A DNA stretch of 61,221 nt from the NCBI GenBank assembly GCA_023386835.1, contig JAEWIY010000198.1:1-61221 (forward strand), read 5' to 3'. Numbering within the stretch: the first letter of the stretch is position 1; the number at the start of each line of letters is the position of its first letter. Shown piece after piece: positions 24,853 to 34,516 of this stretch. Below the pieces are notes generated by a model. The model saw nothing but the letters and a program-made list of their open reading frames with translations, was not told the DNA's origin and searched no databases. The DNA is from Verrucomicrobiota bacterium (GTDB lineage Bacteria; Verrucomicrobiota; Verrucomicrobiia; Opitutales; Opitutaceae). The translations under genes and the position numbers were made by a program.

Positions 24853-27045
24853 TTACCGGCGTGGATGCCGCAGCACGACCAGCGACCGACCCTCGAGGCG
24901 GATCGGAGTGCGCGGTGGCACAGTCTCCTGATCCGGCGCGAGGTCGGGTCGATTCGTATCAAAAGCGATCAGCCACGGGCCTTCCCGCAGCTTTCGAGGC
25001 AGGTGAAACTCCACCGGCTCCCAATGCCCATTTAACATCAACAGGAAGTCGTCATCCTCCACCGGTTCTCCCTTGGGACCGCGGATCTCTGCCGCCTTTC
25101 CGTGGAGGAACATGCCGAGCGTGCGCATCCAGCCCGCCTCCTCCCAATCCTTGCGCCGCATTCGCTGGCCGTCGGAACGATACCACTGCACGCTTTCGAC
25201 ATTCACCGCCGCCTCCGGGTCCTTTTCGTAGAAGCTGCGCCGGTGGAAGTTGGGGTGCTGCCGCCGGTAGTGGACCAGTCGCGACGTGAAATCGAGGAGT
25301 TTCTGCCGCGCCTCATCGAGGTCCCAGTGCGTCCACGACAACTCGTTGTCCTGGCAGTATCCGTTGTTGTTGCCCTGCTGGGATCGGCTGACTTCGTCGC
25401 CCGCACAGATCATCGGCACGCCCTGCGACAGCAACAGGGTCGTGAGCAGGTTGCGCTTCTGCCGCTCCCGCAGCTCGTTGATCACCGGATCCTCCGTCGG
25501 TCCTTCCGCACCGCAGTTCCACGACTCGTTGTCGTTGGCACCATCCTGGTTGTTCTCGCCGTTGGCCTCGTTGTGCTTGCCGTCGTAGCTGACGAGATCG
25601 TTCAACGTGAATCCATCGTGAGCCGTCACGAAGTTGATGCTCGCGGACGGCAAGCGCCGTGTGCGCTCGTACAAATCGGCGCTGCCACCCAGTCGCCAGG
25701 CGATGTCCGCATGCACGCCCATGTCTCCTTTCCAGAAACGGCGCACGGTGTCGCGATAACGGCCATTCCACTCGGTCCAGCCGACGGGAAAGTTGCCCAC
25801 CTGATAGCCACCCTCGCCGAGGTCCCACGGTTCCGCGATCAGCTTGATGGTGGCCAGCGTCGGGTCCTGATAAATCGTGTCGAAGAAGGCTCCCAGCTTG
25901 TCGACCTCGTGCAGCTCGCGCGCCAGCGTCGCCGCCAGGTCAAAGCGGAAACCGTCGATGTGCATCTCGGTCACCCAGTACCGCAAGCTGTCCATCACCA
26001 GCTGCAGCGAGTGCGGATGCATCATGTTCAGGCTGTTCCCGCAGCCGGTGTAATCCATGTAGTACCGCGCCTGTTTCCGCACCGTGCGGTAGTACGCCTG
26101 GTTGTCGATGCCGCGATAGGAGAGCGTCGGGCCGAGGTGGTTGCCCTCGGCCGTGTGATTATAGACGACATCAAGGATCACCTCGATCCCGGCATCGTGC
26201 AGGGCCTTCACCATTTCCTTGAACTCCCGCACCACGTCGCCGGGCTGCTCACGGCGGGCCGCGTACGACGGCTCGGGCGCGAAGAAGCTGAGGGTGTTGT
26301 AGCCCCAATAATTTCTCAGCCCCCGCTCCAACAGGTGGCGGTCCTGCACGAACTGGTGGACCGGCATCAGCTCGATCGCCGTCACACCGAGCCGCTGCAG
26401 GTGCTGGATGATCGGGGGTGACGCGATGCCCGCGTACGTGCCGCGCAGGTGCTCCGGCACCTCCGGGTGCAGCATCGTCATGCCACGAACATGCGCCTCA
26501 TAGATAACCGTGTTGTGCCACGCGTGCTGCGGACGCTGCTCATTGCCCCAGTCAAACGAAGTGTCCACCACCTGCCCGAGCGGGGCAAACGCCGCATTGT
26601 CGCGCGTATCCAGCGACAGGTCAGCCGCCGGATCGCCAATGGTGTATCCAAAAAGCGAATCGTCCCACTTCAGCTCCCGTCCGATGCATTTCGCATACGG
26701 ATCCAGCAGGACCTTGTGCGGATTGTGGCGCAGCCCGCGCTCCGGTTCGTACCGCCCGTGGACGCGATATCCGTACAGCTGCCCCGGCCCCACGTCCGGC
26801 AGGTAGATGTGCCAGACACCATTGGTGCGCTCGCGCACCCGGATACGCTGGCTCTCCTGCGTCGCCTCCGGCGAGTCGAAGAGGCACAGATCAACCCGCT
26901 CCGATGATTCGGAAAACAGCGCAAAGTTGGTTCCTTCCCCGTCCCAAGTCGCTCCTTGTGGAAACGGGCGGCCCGCCTGATAGGCAGGGGGCACGGGAGA
27001 GGTCTGATCAGGCGCGGTGGGCGCTTCGGGTGAAGGTAAAGTCAT
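24853..27045 (-). CDS. glgX: glycogen debranching enzyme
   Basis: Hydrolyses alpha-1,6 branches of limit dextrins, supplying linear maltodextrins. The 730-residue GH13 (isoamylase/GlgX type) protein has an N-terminal CBM48-like domain (GATWDGEGTNFALFS), EAHVRGMTMLHPEVP, VILDVVYNHTAEG, nucleophile motif DGFRFDLAATL, acid/base region IKLIAEPWDLG and NFVTAHDGFTLNDLVSY. It heads glgX-treY-treZ, consistent with the TreY/TreZ route from glycogen to trehalose. The ATG at 27045 lies 182 bp from the stop of the upstream GDYXXLXY gene; I could not identify a clear promoter there. Confidence 0.97.
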   Translation of the reverse strand: MTLPSPEAPTAPDQTSPVPPAYQAGRPFPQGATWDGEGTNFALFSESSERVDLCLFDSPEATQESQRIRVRERTNGVWHIYLPDVGPGQLYGYRVHGRYEPERGLRHNPHKVLLDPYAKCIGRELKWDDSLFGYTIGDPAADLSLDTRDNAAFAPLGQVVDTSFDWGNEQRPQHAWHNTVIYEAHVRGMTMLHPEVPEHLRGTYAGIASPPIIQHLQRLGVTAIELMPVHQFVQDRHLLERGLRNYWGYNTLSFFAPEPSYAARREQPGDVVREFKEMVKALHDAGIEVILDVVYNHTAEGNHLGPTLSYRGIDNQAYYRTVRKQARYYMDYTGCGNSLNMMHPHSLQLVMDSLRYWVTEMHIDGFRFDLAATLARELHEVDKLGAFFDTIYQDPTLATIKLIAEPWDLGEGGYQVGNFPVGWTEWNGRYRDTVRRFWKGDMGVHADIAWRLGGSADLYERTRRLPSASINFVTAHDGFTLNDLVSYDGKHNEANGENNQDGANDNESWNCGAEGPTEDPVINELRERQKRNLLTTLLLSQGVPMICAGDEVSRSQQGNNNGYCQDNELSWTHWDLDEARQKLLDFTSRLVHYRRQHPNFHRRSFYEKDPEAAVNVESVQWYRSDGQRMRRKDWEEAGWMRTLGMFLHGKAAEIRGPKGEPVEDDDFLLMLNGHWEPVEFHLPRKLREGPWLIAFDTNRPDLAPDQETVPPRTPIRLEGRSLVVLRHPRR

Positions 27046-27227
27046 GGGAACGCGGCGCCTGACTTGATGCGTTCAGCCCCGAACGGTTCCCACCCGCTCG
27101 GTGGACGCAAAGGCACGAACAAACGCAGTTGCGCCGTCAGGTGAATCCCCCCGCCCCTGTCGGAAAAATCCCGGTCAGGGGTCGGAGCGGGCTGCGTTCC
27201 GACGCGCAGCAGCGCTCGCCCCCCGCC

Positions 27228-28271
27228 TCAATCGAGCCCGTGGCGCGGGTGAAAGGGACGCGTCCGCAGACGCACCGCAGAGACTTCCCCGCTCGAAGCG
27301 GCCACCCGCGTCATCGCGTCGCCAGACGGTGGCCTGTATTCAAGACAGAACGACGCCGCCCAATCGTCGACCGACGCAAGGGGCACGGGTTCCTCTGCGG
27401 TTGGTTCGAGCCGACGCACGAACCAGCGCGGGTCTGAAACGTCGAGCGAAACGCGGTGACGCGCGCCAGGCTCGAGTCTCACCACCTCGCTCGACGTGAT
27501 CTCGGCCACGTCACTCGCCGCCTGCCCCACCCACTCGTACTTGGGCTCACGCGTCGGATCGGCGATCAGCGCGAGCGTGCGGCCGCGTGAGTCCGCGACG
27601 ATGACCTGGGGCTCGTCGCTATGGTTCGCCCATTCCACCACGAGATGGGTCAACCGCCGCCGCGAGCCCTTGCGCTCTGACGAAGGCTCCGAGACGAGTT
27701 CCACCGTCAGTCCCAGAGGAGCCCACGAGTAACCTTGCAGCACGCTTACCCCGTTTGAACCCACCGCTGCCTCCACCAGAACCGGCACGCCTGCTTTCTG
27801 GACCGCTTCGCGTTCGAAGGCGCCAGCGTCGCCCTGCTGCATGAACAACGCCTCAAGGCCGTAACGCACGTTCACCATCCCGCCATAAACGGACTCCACG
27901 CGACCTCGCAGAAACAGCCCGTCCGCGGGTCGCTGATCCGAGAGCGCGACCAAGCCGAAGGTGCCATCCGGTTCACGCTCAAGCCAGGCATACACGACTC
28001 GATCCCGGTAGCGCCGCCCTTGGCCAGGAACGTTGCCCTCCGTCAGCCACCGCGCGACGCCATCGCGACCCTGCGCCGCCGGCACCTGCGAGATTTCGTA
28101 GTTGAGCCGCACATAGTCGCCGCGCATCGGATCGCGCGGATCAACCGGAGCCGTTCGTAACCGTACGCGTTCACCGGTGCGCACAACCCACTCGCGCTGC
28201 CCAGCCATCACCACAAGCAGGGCCACCTGCGCGAGCACCACCAGCGCCGGCACGATCCACCTCCGTTTCAT
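27228..28271 (-). CDS. GDYXXLXY domain membrane-anchored protein
   Basis: 347 residues with one N-terminal hydrophobic helix (IVPALVVLAQVALLVVMAG) and then the name-giving motif GDYVRLNY at residues 51-58. The family function is unknown; the domain is usually encoded beside a DUF2157 membrane protein, as here. The rest (about 190-347) is a non-membrane domain rich in beta-strand-like segments (THLVVEWANHSDEPQVIV). It starts within the stop of the DUF2157 gene (ATGA overlap), with GGAGGAGGAG just upstream, so the two are translationally coupled. The role is not known and I do not assign one. Confidence 0.85.
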   Translation of the reverse strand: MKRRWIVPALVVLAQVALLVVMAGQREWVVRTGERVRLRTAPVDPRDPMRGDYVRLNYEISQVPAAQGRDGVARWLTEGNVPGQGRRYRDRVVYAWLEREPDGTFGLVALSDQRPADGLFLRGRVESVYGGMVNVRYGLEALFMQQGDAGAFEREAVQKAGVPVLVEAAVGSNGVSVLQGYSWAPLGLTVELVSEPSSERKGSRRRLTHLVVEWANHSDEPQVIVADSRGRTLALIADPTREPKYEWVGQAASDVAEITSSEVVRLEPGARHRVSLDVSDPRWFVRRLEPTAEEPVPLASVDDWAASFCLEYRPPSGDAMTRVAASSGEVSAVRLRTRPFHPRHGLD

Positions 28272-29563
28272 GCGCGCTCCTCCTCCACGCGTCGCGTTGT
28301 CCTAAGTTTTCGGATATACAGTCCTTGCGCGAAGAGTGCCGCCCCCAGAAGGACAAACGCCAGCCCGCGCACCCACAGGCTCTCGAACAGGTCGAAGTAC
28401 CGGGCGAACACCACGGCACTGAGGAGGAGCGAACCAAGAATCGTCCGGCTCACCCGTTCCGTTCGGGCACCCGCCACAATCCAGCCGATCGCAATCAGCA
28501 ACAGCGCGACATCAAAGACGTACGGCAGCAGCGGCCGCAGTCCCGGCCCGAACAGCAGAACCGCGTAGGCGACCACCACGCACGCGAAACAGATCCAGTC
28601 ATCGGGCTGGGCCAAACTCGCGCGGCCGGTGCGCCACCGCTGCGTCCACACGACGAGCAACAGTACGAAGGGCAGCGCGAGCGCACTGTAAGCGGCCATC
28701 CGATCTCCGGGAGTATCCACCTCCACCTTCAACTCCTCCACGAACGGGAAGCTGCCGAAAAACGCGACCAGCAGGAATCCGGTCGTGCCGAAGAAGGCGA
28801 GCACGCGGCCGACGGCACGCTCATCGGCTTGTTCTCGCCCGCGACTCAGCGTGATCAGCAGCGTGGTGGAGGAAAGCACGGTCAGGAAAACGGCCCCCGA
28901 GTCTCCCCACCGGATGGTATTTGCCGGAACGAGGAAAGTGGCGGCGGCCAGCACCACCGCCGTCAGCAGCGCGGATCGCTGGCGCCACGCGAGCGGCCCC
29001 AATCCGCCCAACAACAGCAACGGCGCGCCCACCGACGGGACGAATGCCACCGCTTCGGACCCACCCCAGATCCCGAGCGCGATCGCCGCCACGAGGCCTT
29101 GCAACGTTGAGGGCAACGCCCACGCCAGGCCCATCGCACCGAGACCCCACATGAGGAACCCGGTGGGCAAGTGTTCGTTGATGTGATAAATCTGCGCGAT
29201 CAGCCAAATGCCGGCGCCGAACAACATGGTTCCGAGCAGCGAGAAAACCTCGGCCAAGGCGGCGCGGCTGCCCTCCCCTTTTCGTAACGCCAGGCCGGCG
29301 CCGTGCGCCCCCAGCACGCCCCCAAAAATCAGCGCCAGCTTCACGAACTTCGGCAGCGTGCTCCAGTTATAGGCCAGCAGCAGGATGATGCCGAGACCGA
29401 GCACCGTCGCACCGAGCGCGGTAAAAACGAGCAACGCGCGGCTGCCGACAGGCGTGGTGACGTCGTACCGCCGACGAATCTGCGCCGCCTGCTCCGCCGT
29501 CAACAGCCCCTCCCGGGTCCACTGCTCCAATTCCTCCATCAACCAGGGTAAGGGCTTGTTCAT
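28268..29563 (-). CDS. DUF2157 multi-pass membrane protein
   Basis: The ATG at 29563 (MNKPLPWLMEELEQW) gives 431 residues. The N-terminal 40 residues (LEQWTREGLLTAEQAAQIRRRY) are the soluble helical start typical of DUF2157. About 12 hydrophobic helices follow, with the family's LGIILLLAYNW segment near residue 65. No catalytic motif is apparent and the function is unknown. It overlaps the GDYXXLXY gene by four bases and both probably form one complex. A start seven codons upstream is possible but adds no conserved residues. Confidence 0.85.
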   Translation of the reverse strand: MNKPLPWLMEELEQWTREGLLTAEQAAQIRRRYDVTTPVGSRALLVFTALGATVLGLGIILLLAYNWSTLPKFVKLALIFGGVLGAHGAGLALRKGEGSRAALAEVFSLLGTMLFGAGIWLIAQIYHINEHLPTGFLMWGLGAMGLAWALPSTLQGLVAAIALGIWGGSEAVAFVPSVGAPLLLLGGLGPLAWRQRSALLTAVVLAAATFLVPANTIRWGDSGAVFLTVLSSTTLLITLSRGREQADERAVGRVLAFFGTTGFLLVAFFGSFPFVEELKVEVDTPGDRMAAYSALALPFVLLLVVWTQRWRTGRASLAQPDDWICFACVVVAYAVLLFGPGLRPLLPYVFDVALLLIAIGWIVAGARTERVSRTILGSLLLSAVVFARYFDLFESLWVRGLAFVLLGAALFAQGLYIRKLRTTRRVEEERA

Positions 29564-29710
29564 AAGGAACGGGCGGCTCCGCATCTCGTTGAGCCGGAAG
29601 CCTTGCTTCGGCGCAACGTGAAAACCCGCCCGGCTTTTCGCCCGAGGAACCCGCCGGGGCTGAAGACGTCCAAGAAGGTCTCATGCTTCGACTTCAACCC
29701 TTCGTGCATC

Positions 29711-29932
29711 ATGGCCGGACGCGGCTCCACGGGTAACGTCATCGCGGCACTGGCCAGCTTCTTTGTGCCGGGGCTGGGCCAACTGCTGCAGGGCAAGCTC
29801 ATCCGGGCCATCATCATGTTCCTGCTCGCGGCGGTGCTGTGGTGGATCCTGCTTGGCTGGATCATCCACCTCTGGTCGATTCTCGACGCCGCACTCTATC
29901 GCGCTCCTGTGGAGACACCGGCCCGTCGATGA
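29711..29932 (+). CDS. small membrane protein with PGLGQ motif
   Basis: The ATG at 29711 (MAGRGSTGNVIAALAS) gives 73 residues containing a re-entrant or first helix FFVPGLGQLLQGKL and a second long helix IIMFLLAAVLWWILLGWI. The PGLGQ...G pattern is shared by small TM2/DUF5683-like proteins of unknown role. The open frame extends upstream but over unlikely sequence. Its stop overlaps the next ATG (ATGA), so it is coupled with the DUF4112 gene. Confidence 0.65.
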   Translation: MAGRGSTGNVIAALASFFVPGLGQLLQGKLIRAIIMFLLAAVLWWILLGWIIHLWSILDAALYRAPVETPARR

Positions 29933-30477
29933 AAAAGCCCCGCCCAGGCTCGCGTCCGCCACCCCCGTCACGCGAGACCGGCGTAGCGCGGCCAATGCGA
30001 CCCGGCAGCGCGATCGATCTCGACCCGCGATTGGCGCGGGTGCGCCGGCTGGCGTGGGTGATGGATCGGTCCATCCCATTACCTGGAGGAGGCCGGATCG
30101 GGTTGGACCCGTTGATTGGACTCTGGCCGGGCGCGGGTGACGCGATTGGGGCGGTCGTCTCGCTCTTCATCGTGTACGAGGCCGCGCGCGTTGGGCTGCC
30201 GTTGCGCGTCATCGGTCGGATGATCGTCAACATCCTCATCGAGGCGCTGGCCGGAACGGTGCCGTTGTTTGGCGACGTATTTGACGCCGTGTGGATGACC
30301 AACGCACGCAACGTGAAGTTGCTCGAGGATCACTACCGGCCGGAGCGCCCAAGCCGTCCTCCCGGCCGTCTGCTGGTCAGCCTTGGCGTGATCGGGCTGG
30401 CGATCGTGGCGCTCGTCGTGGTGGGCGCGGTGGTCGTCGTCGGCGCGCTCTGGCGTTTCTTCCAATCACAGCTCTGA
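29929..30477 (+). CDS. DUF4112 domain membrane protein
   Basis: The ATG at 29929 gives 182 residues; a longer open frame would lie inside the preceding gene. A Pro/Arg-rich start (1-30) leads to LARVRRLAWVMDRSIPLPGGGRIGLDPLIGLWPGAGD, the conserved DUF4112 core, then hydrophobic helices and GTVPLFGDVFDAVW. A C-terminal helix (LGVIGLAIVALVVVGAVVVVGALW) completes it. Function is unknown. It overlaps the PGLGQ protein gene by four bases. Confidence 0.85.
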   Translation: MKKPRPGSRPPPPSRETGVARPMRPGSAIDLDPRLARVRRLAWVMDRSIPLPGGGRIGLDPLIGLWPGAGDAIGAVVSLFIVYEAARVGLPLRVIGRMIVNILIEALAGTVPLFGDVFDAVWMTNARNVKLLEDHYRPERPSRPPGRLLVSLGVIGLAIVALVVVGAVVVVGALWRFFQSQL

Positions 30478-30596
30478 CGGAGCCTCCGTCGCACGCGGCC
30501 CCGGAGAGCGCCATCTCACCTCGCGCTCGCGCCGTTCGAAGCGGCTAATCGTTGTCGTCGGTTGAGCTCGACGTCGGAACACCTCATTCTGCGCGC

Positions 30597-31964
30597 ATGG
30601 CGTTTGAGTCTGTGAATCCAGCCACCGGTACCGTGATCGCGCGGTACCAGCCCCACTCCGGTGCTGCTGTTCAGTCCGCGCTGGAGCAGGTGTATCGCTC
30701 CCAGCAGGCTTGGCGTGAACTCGCGCCGCCGGACCGCGCCCGACACCTGCGCGCGATCGGCCGCGAACTGCTCGCCCAGCGCGATTCGTTCGCGGAGTTG
30801 ATCACGGCTGAGATGGGCAAACCGCTGGCCGAATCCCGCGCTGAAGTGGAGAAGTGCGCGTCGGCCTGCGCGTATTATGCCCGTCATGGGGTCCGCTTTT
30901 TGCGGGCGGAGAAACCCGTCGACGCGCCCCGCGGAGCCTCGGTCGTCTACGAACCGTTGGGCGTGGTGCTCGCGATCATGCCGTGGAATTTTCCGTTCTG
31001 GCAGGCGTTCCGCGCCATCGTTCCGGCGTTGATGGCAGGCAACACGGTCCTGTTGAAACACGCCTCCAACGTCTGCGGCTGTGCCCTCGCGATCGAGCAG
31101 GTGGTGCGCGACGCGGGCGTGCCCGACGGCGTGGTGCGGGTGGTGCTCGTCCCCTCCGCGCAAATCGGCCCGCTGATCGCCGACGCCCGCGTCCGCGGAG
31201 TGACGTTGACCGGCAGCACGGAAGCCGGGCGCGCGGTGGCTGAGCAGGCCGGGGCGGCCCTGAAACCGGCGGTGCTCGAGCTGGGCGGTTCGGACGCGTA
31301 TTTGGTGCTTCATGACGCGGACCTCGACCATGCGGCACGCACCCTTGCCGCCGGGCGCCTGATCAACGTCGGCCAGAGTTGCATCGCGGCCAAACGCCTG
31401 ATCGTGGTCCGCCGCGTGGCGGCGGCCTTCGAACGCAAGCTCGTGCACGCGTTTGCGGCGCGACGGCAAGGCGATCCGATGGACGAGTCCAACGACCTCG
31501 GACCCATGGCCCGTGAAGACCTGCGGGCCGAGTTGCACCGCCAGGTGCAGCGGTCCGTGCGCGCGGGTGCGCGGCTCGTGCTGGGCGGCCGCCTGCCGCG
31601 TGGCCCGGGCTGGTATTACCCGCCAACGATCCTGGCCGACATCACCCCGGCCATGCCCGCGTTCAAGGAAGAGCTGTTTGGTCCCGTCGCGGCGATCATC
31701 CCGGTCGACGATGAGGAAGCGGCCATTCGCCTGGCCAATGACAGTGTGTTCGGCCTGGGCGGCGGCGTCTTCACACGCGACCGCGCCCGCGGCCGCGAGA
31801 TCGCCTCCACCCGCCTCGAGGCGGGCCTGACGTTTGTGAACGACTTCGTTCGCTCCGACCCGGCGTTGCCCTTCGGCGGAGTGAAACAGAGCGGCTTCGG
31901 CCGCGAGCTGGGCCGCGAAGGTTTGCTCAGCTTCGTCAACCTCAAGACGGTGGTCGTGCGTTGA
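30597..31964 (+). CDS. aldehyde dehydrogenase, succinate-semialdehyde dehydrogenase type
   Basis: NAD(P)-dependent oxidation of an aldehyde to its acid. The ATG at 30597 (MAFESVNPATGTVIARY) gives 455 residues, the length of the short YneI/Sad-like succinate-semialdehyde dehydrogenases. The catalytic Cys262 is in VGQSCIAAKR and the general base Glu228 in LELGGSDAYLVL. The nucleotide-binding PWNFPFWQ and LTGSTEAGR segments are intact. The GQSCIAAKR sequence is characteristic of the SSADH group, but the true substrate is not fixed. Neighbours do not include a GABA transaminase, so the pathway is uncertain. Confidence 0.92.
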   Translation: MAFESVNPATGTVIARYQPHSGAAVQSALEQVYRSQQAWRELAPPDRARHLRAIGRELLAQRDSFAELITAEMGKPLAESRAEVEKCASACAYYARHGVRFLRAEKPVDAPRGASVVYEPLGVVLAIMPWNFPFWQAFRAIVPALMAGNTVLLKHASNVCGCALAIEQVVRDAGVPDGVVRVVLVPSAQIGPLIADARVRGVTLTGSTEAGRAVAEQAGAALKPAVLELGGSDAYLVLHDADLDHAARTLAAGRLINVGQSCIAAKRLIVVRRVAAAFERKLVHAFAARRQGDPMDESNDLGPMAREDLRAELHRQVQRSVRAGARLVLGGRLPRGPGWYYPPTILADITPAMPAFKEELFGPVAAIIPVDDEEAAIRLANDSVFGLGGGVFTRDRARGREIASTRLEAGLTFVNDFVRSDPALPFGGVKQSGFGRELGREGLLSFVNLKTVVVR

Positions 31965-32059
31965 GAGCGGTTCATTGGCTCAGCCGCCGCGCGGCCACTT
32001 CTTTCTCGTTTCCCTTTCTCGCCCGCCTATCGTCGCCGGCCACCCCGCCTTAGGCTGCC

Positions 32060-34267
32060 ATGCGTCGTCGTCGAATCACCAGGGACTCCTCCGTCGACTC
32101 ACCTCCCGTCCGGGACGATGAGGTGCGGGAACCCCGTTGCCGGACGCAGTTGGTGGAGCGGTCGACCCGGCCGACGCGCGCGGCCTACTTCAATCGCGAA
32201 CTCTCCTGGCTGGCCTTCAACCGGCGCGTCCTCGAGCAGGCGCAGGACGAGCGAATCCCGCTGCTCGAGCGCGTGAAATTCCTCGCGATCGTGTCGTCCA
32301 ACTTGGACGAGTTCTTCGAGATCCGGGTGGCCGGCCTGATCCAGCAGGTCGACAGCGGCGTGACGGCGTCGGGCTACGACGGGCTTGGACCACGTGAACA
32401 GCTGCGGCGTATCCACTCCGTGGTGGCATCGTTGGTCGAGGACCAGTACGCCTGCTGGCAGCAACACCTCGTGCCAGCCCTGGCGGAGGAGCGGATCGAG
32501 TTCAAGTCCGCCCAGGAACTCAGCCCCGCTGAGCTGACGTGGGTCCGCGCGTATTTTGAGGAGCAGGTCTTTCCGGTCCTGACCCCGCTCGCGATCGATC
32601 AGGCGCATCCGTTCCCGCAGCTGGGCAACAAGACGCTCAACGTCATCGTCTCGCTCGACAACCCGGAGACACCGGAGATCGAGCACCATGTGGTCATCCT
32701 CCCGGTGCCGCGCATGCTGCCGCGTTTGGTGCGGATCGATCCGGATGCGACGCCGCGCCAGACCTACATTTTCCTCAGCGAGATCATCAAGCTTTGCGCC
32801 GGGGCCTTTTTCCCGGGTTACCGCATCGCCGGCGCCCACGCGTTCCGCGTCACCCGCAACAGCGACCTCTACATCGATGAGGAAGAAGCCGAAAACCTGC
32901 TGAAGAAGATCGAGCAGGAGCTGCGCAACCTCCGGCGGGGTGCGGCCGTGCGGTTGGAAATCGAGGAAGGCGTGGCCGACGGGATCTTCAATACGCTCTG
33001 CAACCACCTCCGGCTCTCGCACGAGTACGTCTTCCGCCTGCAGGGTCCGTTGAACCTCCTCCGGTTGATGAGCCTCTACGAGCTCGACCGGCCGGACCTG
33101 AAGTACCCGCCCTTCACCCCCGTGGATGTTTCTCCGCTGCGTGACGGCCCCGCCATCTTTGAAACGCTCCGCGCGCAGGATGTGATGCTCCACCACCCGT
33201 ACGACTCTTTCGGCCCGGTGGTGCAGTTCGTTGAGCAGGCCGCGCGCGATCCGCAGGTCTTCGCGATCAAGCAGACGTTGTATCGAACCAGTGGTGACTC
33301 ACCGATCGTCCGCGCGCTGGTCGAGGCCTCGCGGCGCGGCAAACAGGTCACGGCCCTGGTCGAGCTGAAGGCCCGGTTTGACGAGGCCAACAACATCCAG
33401 TGGGCGCGCCAGCTCGAGGAGGCGGGCGTGCACGTGGTGTATGGATTGATTGGGCACAAGACACACTGCAAGTGCTCGCTCGTCGTGCGCCGTGAGGGCG
33501 ACGTGCTGCGACGCTACGTGCACCTCGGCACGGGCAACTACAATCCCAAGACGGCGCGGCTCTACACCGACCTGAGTTACTTCACCGCCCGCGAGGAGAT
33601 CACCGCGGACGTCGCCAACCTCTTCAACTCGCTGACCGGGCTGAGCCTCAAACCGGTCTTTCAGCAGCTCCTGGTGGCCCCTTTCAACTTGCACCGACGC
33701 CTTCAGGAACTGATCGACCAGGAGGTTGCCAACGCCACCGCCGGTCGGCCGGCGCGGGTCATCGCCAAGATGAACGCGCTCGTCGACAAGACGACCATCG
33801 ACCGGCTTTACGCCGCGTCACAAGCCGGCGTGCAGATCGACCTCATCGTGCGCGGCATCTGCTGCCTCGTGCCGGGCGTGCGCGGGCTGAGTGAGAACAT
33901 CCGTGTCCGGAGCATTGTGGGCCGATTCCTCGAGCACACCCGCGCCTTCTATTTCGAAAACGCCGGCAATGACCCGCTGATCTACGCCGGCAGCGCCGAT
34001 TGGATGCCGCGCAACTTCTTCCGTCGCATCGAAGTGGTTTTCCCGGTCCTCGATCCGCAGCTGCGCCAATGGGTCATGCAGGAGATGTTCGCGATGGAGC
34101 TGCAGGACAACGAGAGCGCACGCGTCCTCCATCCCAATGGGGCCTACCTGCCGCCGGTCCGCGGCGCCGGTGAGCCGCCGTTCTCCGCGCAGAACTACTT
34201 CATCGCGGCTGCCGCCGAACGGGCTCGGGCGGCCAGCCCGCTCGCCGACGAAGCCGTTCCGGGATAA
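32060..34267 (+). CDS. ppk1: polyphosphate kinase 1
   Basis: Polymerises the gamma phosphate of ATP into polyphosphate at the membrane, reversibly. The 735-residue protein has the N domain opening YFNRELSWLAFNRRVLEQA, the head domain, and two PLD-like C domains. The autophosphorylated histidine is His469 in HKTHCK (E. coli His435), and His626 in FLEHTRAF corresponds to E. coli His592. RYVHLGTGNYNPKTARLYTD and GSADWMPRN are further family blocks. The first 35 residues are an Arg-rich extension not needed by the fold; a later start is possible but the ATG at 32060 is the best placed. A stress and phosphate-storage function is expected. Confidence 0.97.
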   Translation: MRRRRITRDSSVDSPPVRDDEVREPRCRTQLVERSTRPTRAAYFNRELSWLAFNRRVLEQAQDERIPLLERVKFLAIVSSNLDEFFEIRVAGLIQQVDSGVTASGYDGLGPREQLRRIHSVVASLVEDQYACWQQHLVPALAEERIEFKSAQELSPAELTWVRAYFEEQVFPVLTPLAIDQAHPFPQLGNKTLNVIVSLDNPETPEIEHHVVILPVPRMLPRLVRIDPDATPRQTYIFLSEIIKLCAGAFFPGYRIAGAHAFRVTRNSDLYIDEEEAENLLKKIEQELRNLRRGAAVRLEIEEGVADGIFNTLCNHLRLSHEYVFRLQGPLNLLRLMSLYELDRPDLKYPPFTPVDVSPLRDGPAIFETLRAQDVMLHHPYDSFGPVVQFVEQAARDPQVFAIKQTLYRTSGDSPIVRALVEASRRGKQVTALVELKARFDEANNIQWARQLEEAGVHVVYGLIGHKTHCKCSLVVRREGDVLRRYVHLGTGNYNPKTARLYTDLSYFTAREEITADVANLFNSLTGLSLKPVFQQLLVAPFNLHRRLQELIDQEVANATAGRPARVIAKMNALVDKTTIDRLYAASQAGVQIDLIVRGICCLVPGVRGLSENIRVRSIVGRFLEHTRAFYFENAGNDPLIYAGSADWMPRNFFRRIEVVFPVLDPQLRQWVMQEMFAMELQDNESARVLHPNGAYLPPVRGAGEPPFSAQNYFIAAAAERARAASPLADEAVPG

Positions 34268-34374
34268 GACGGGGCGGACGGCAGCCAACTGGGCCACGGA
34301 TAACTTTCGGCTTCCGTTTTGGTTCACGACGCCTACCTTGCCCCTCCCTGTTCGCCGGAATCGGCGGGCGCCAC

Positions 34375-34464
34375 GGAGAGGTGGCAGAGTGGTCGATCGC
34401 GCCGCACTCGAAATGCGGTTTAGCTGAAAGGCTAACGTGGGTTCGAATCCCACCCTCTCCGCCA
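34375..34464 (+). tRNA. tRNA-Ser (anticodon CGA)
   Basis: Acceptor GGAGAGG (34375-34381) pairs with CCTCTCC (34454-34460), followed by G and an encoded CCA (34462-34464). The anticodon arm is CCGCA-CTCGAAA-TGCGG with anticodon CGA, reading UCG serine codons. A long variable arm (TTAGC/GCTAA) and the T arm GTGGG-TTCGAAT-CCCAC confirm class II tRNA-Ser. The 107 bp between ppk1 and the tRNA hold no other feature I can support; no strong promoter was identified. Confidence 0.96.
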
Positions 34465-34493
34465 GCCTTCGCGACTTCTGCGAGCGAAGGCTG
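34463..34493 (+). repeat. 10-bp hairpin overlapping the tRNA 3' end
   Basis: CAGCCTTCGC (34463-34472) pairs with GCGAAGGCTG (34484-34493) across an 11-base loop, beginning inside the encoded CCA. There is no T-tract. It may stop transcription or direct 3' processing of the tRNA, or belong to the repeats that follow. Confidence 0.5.
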
Positions 34494-34516
34494 TCCCGCT
34501 GTAGCCGAGGTACGAG

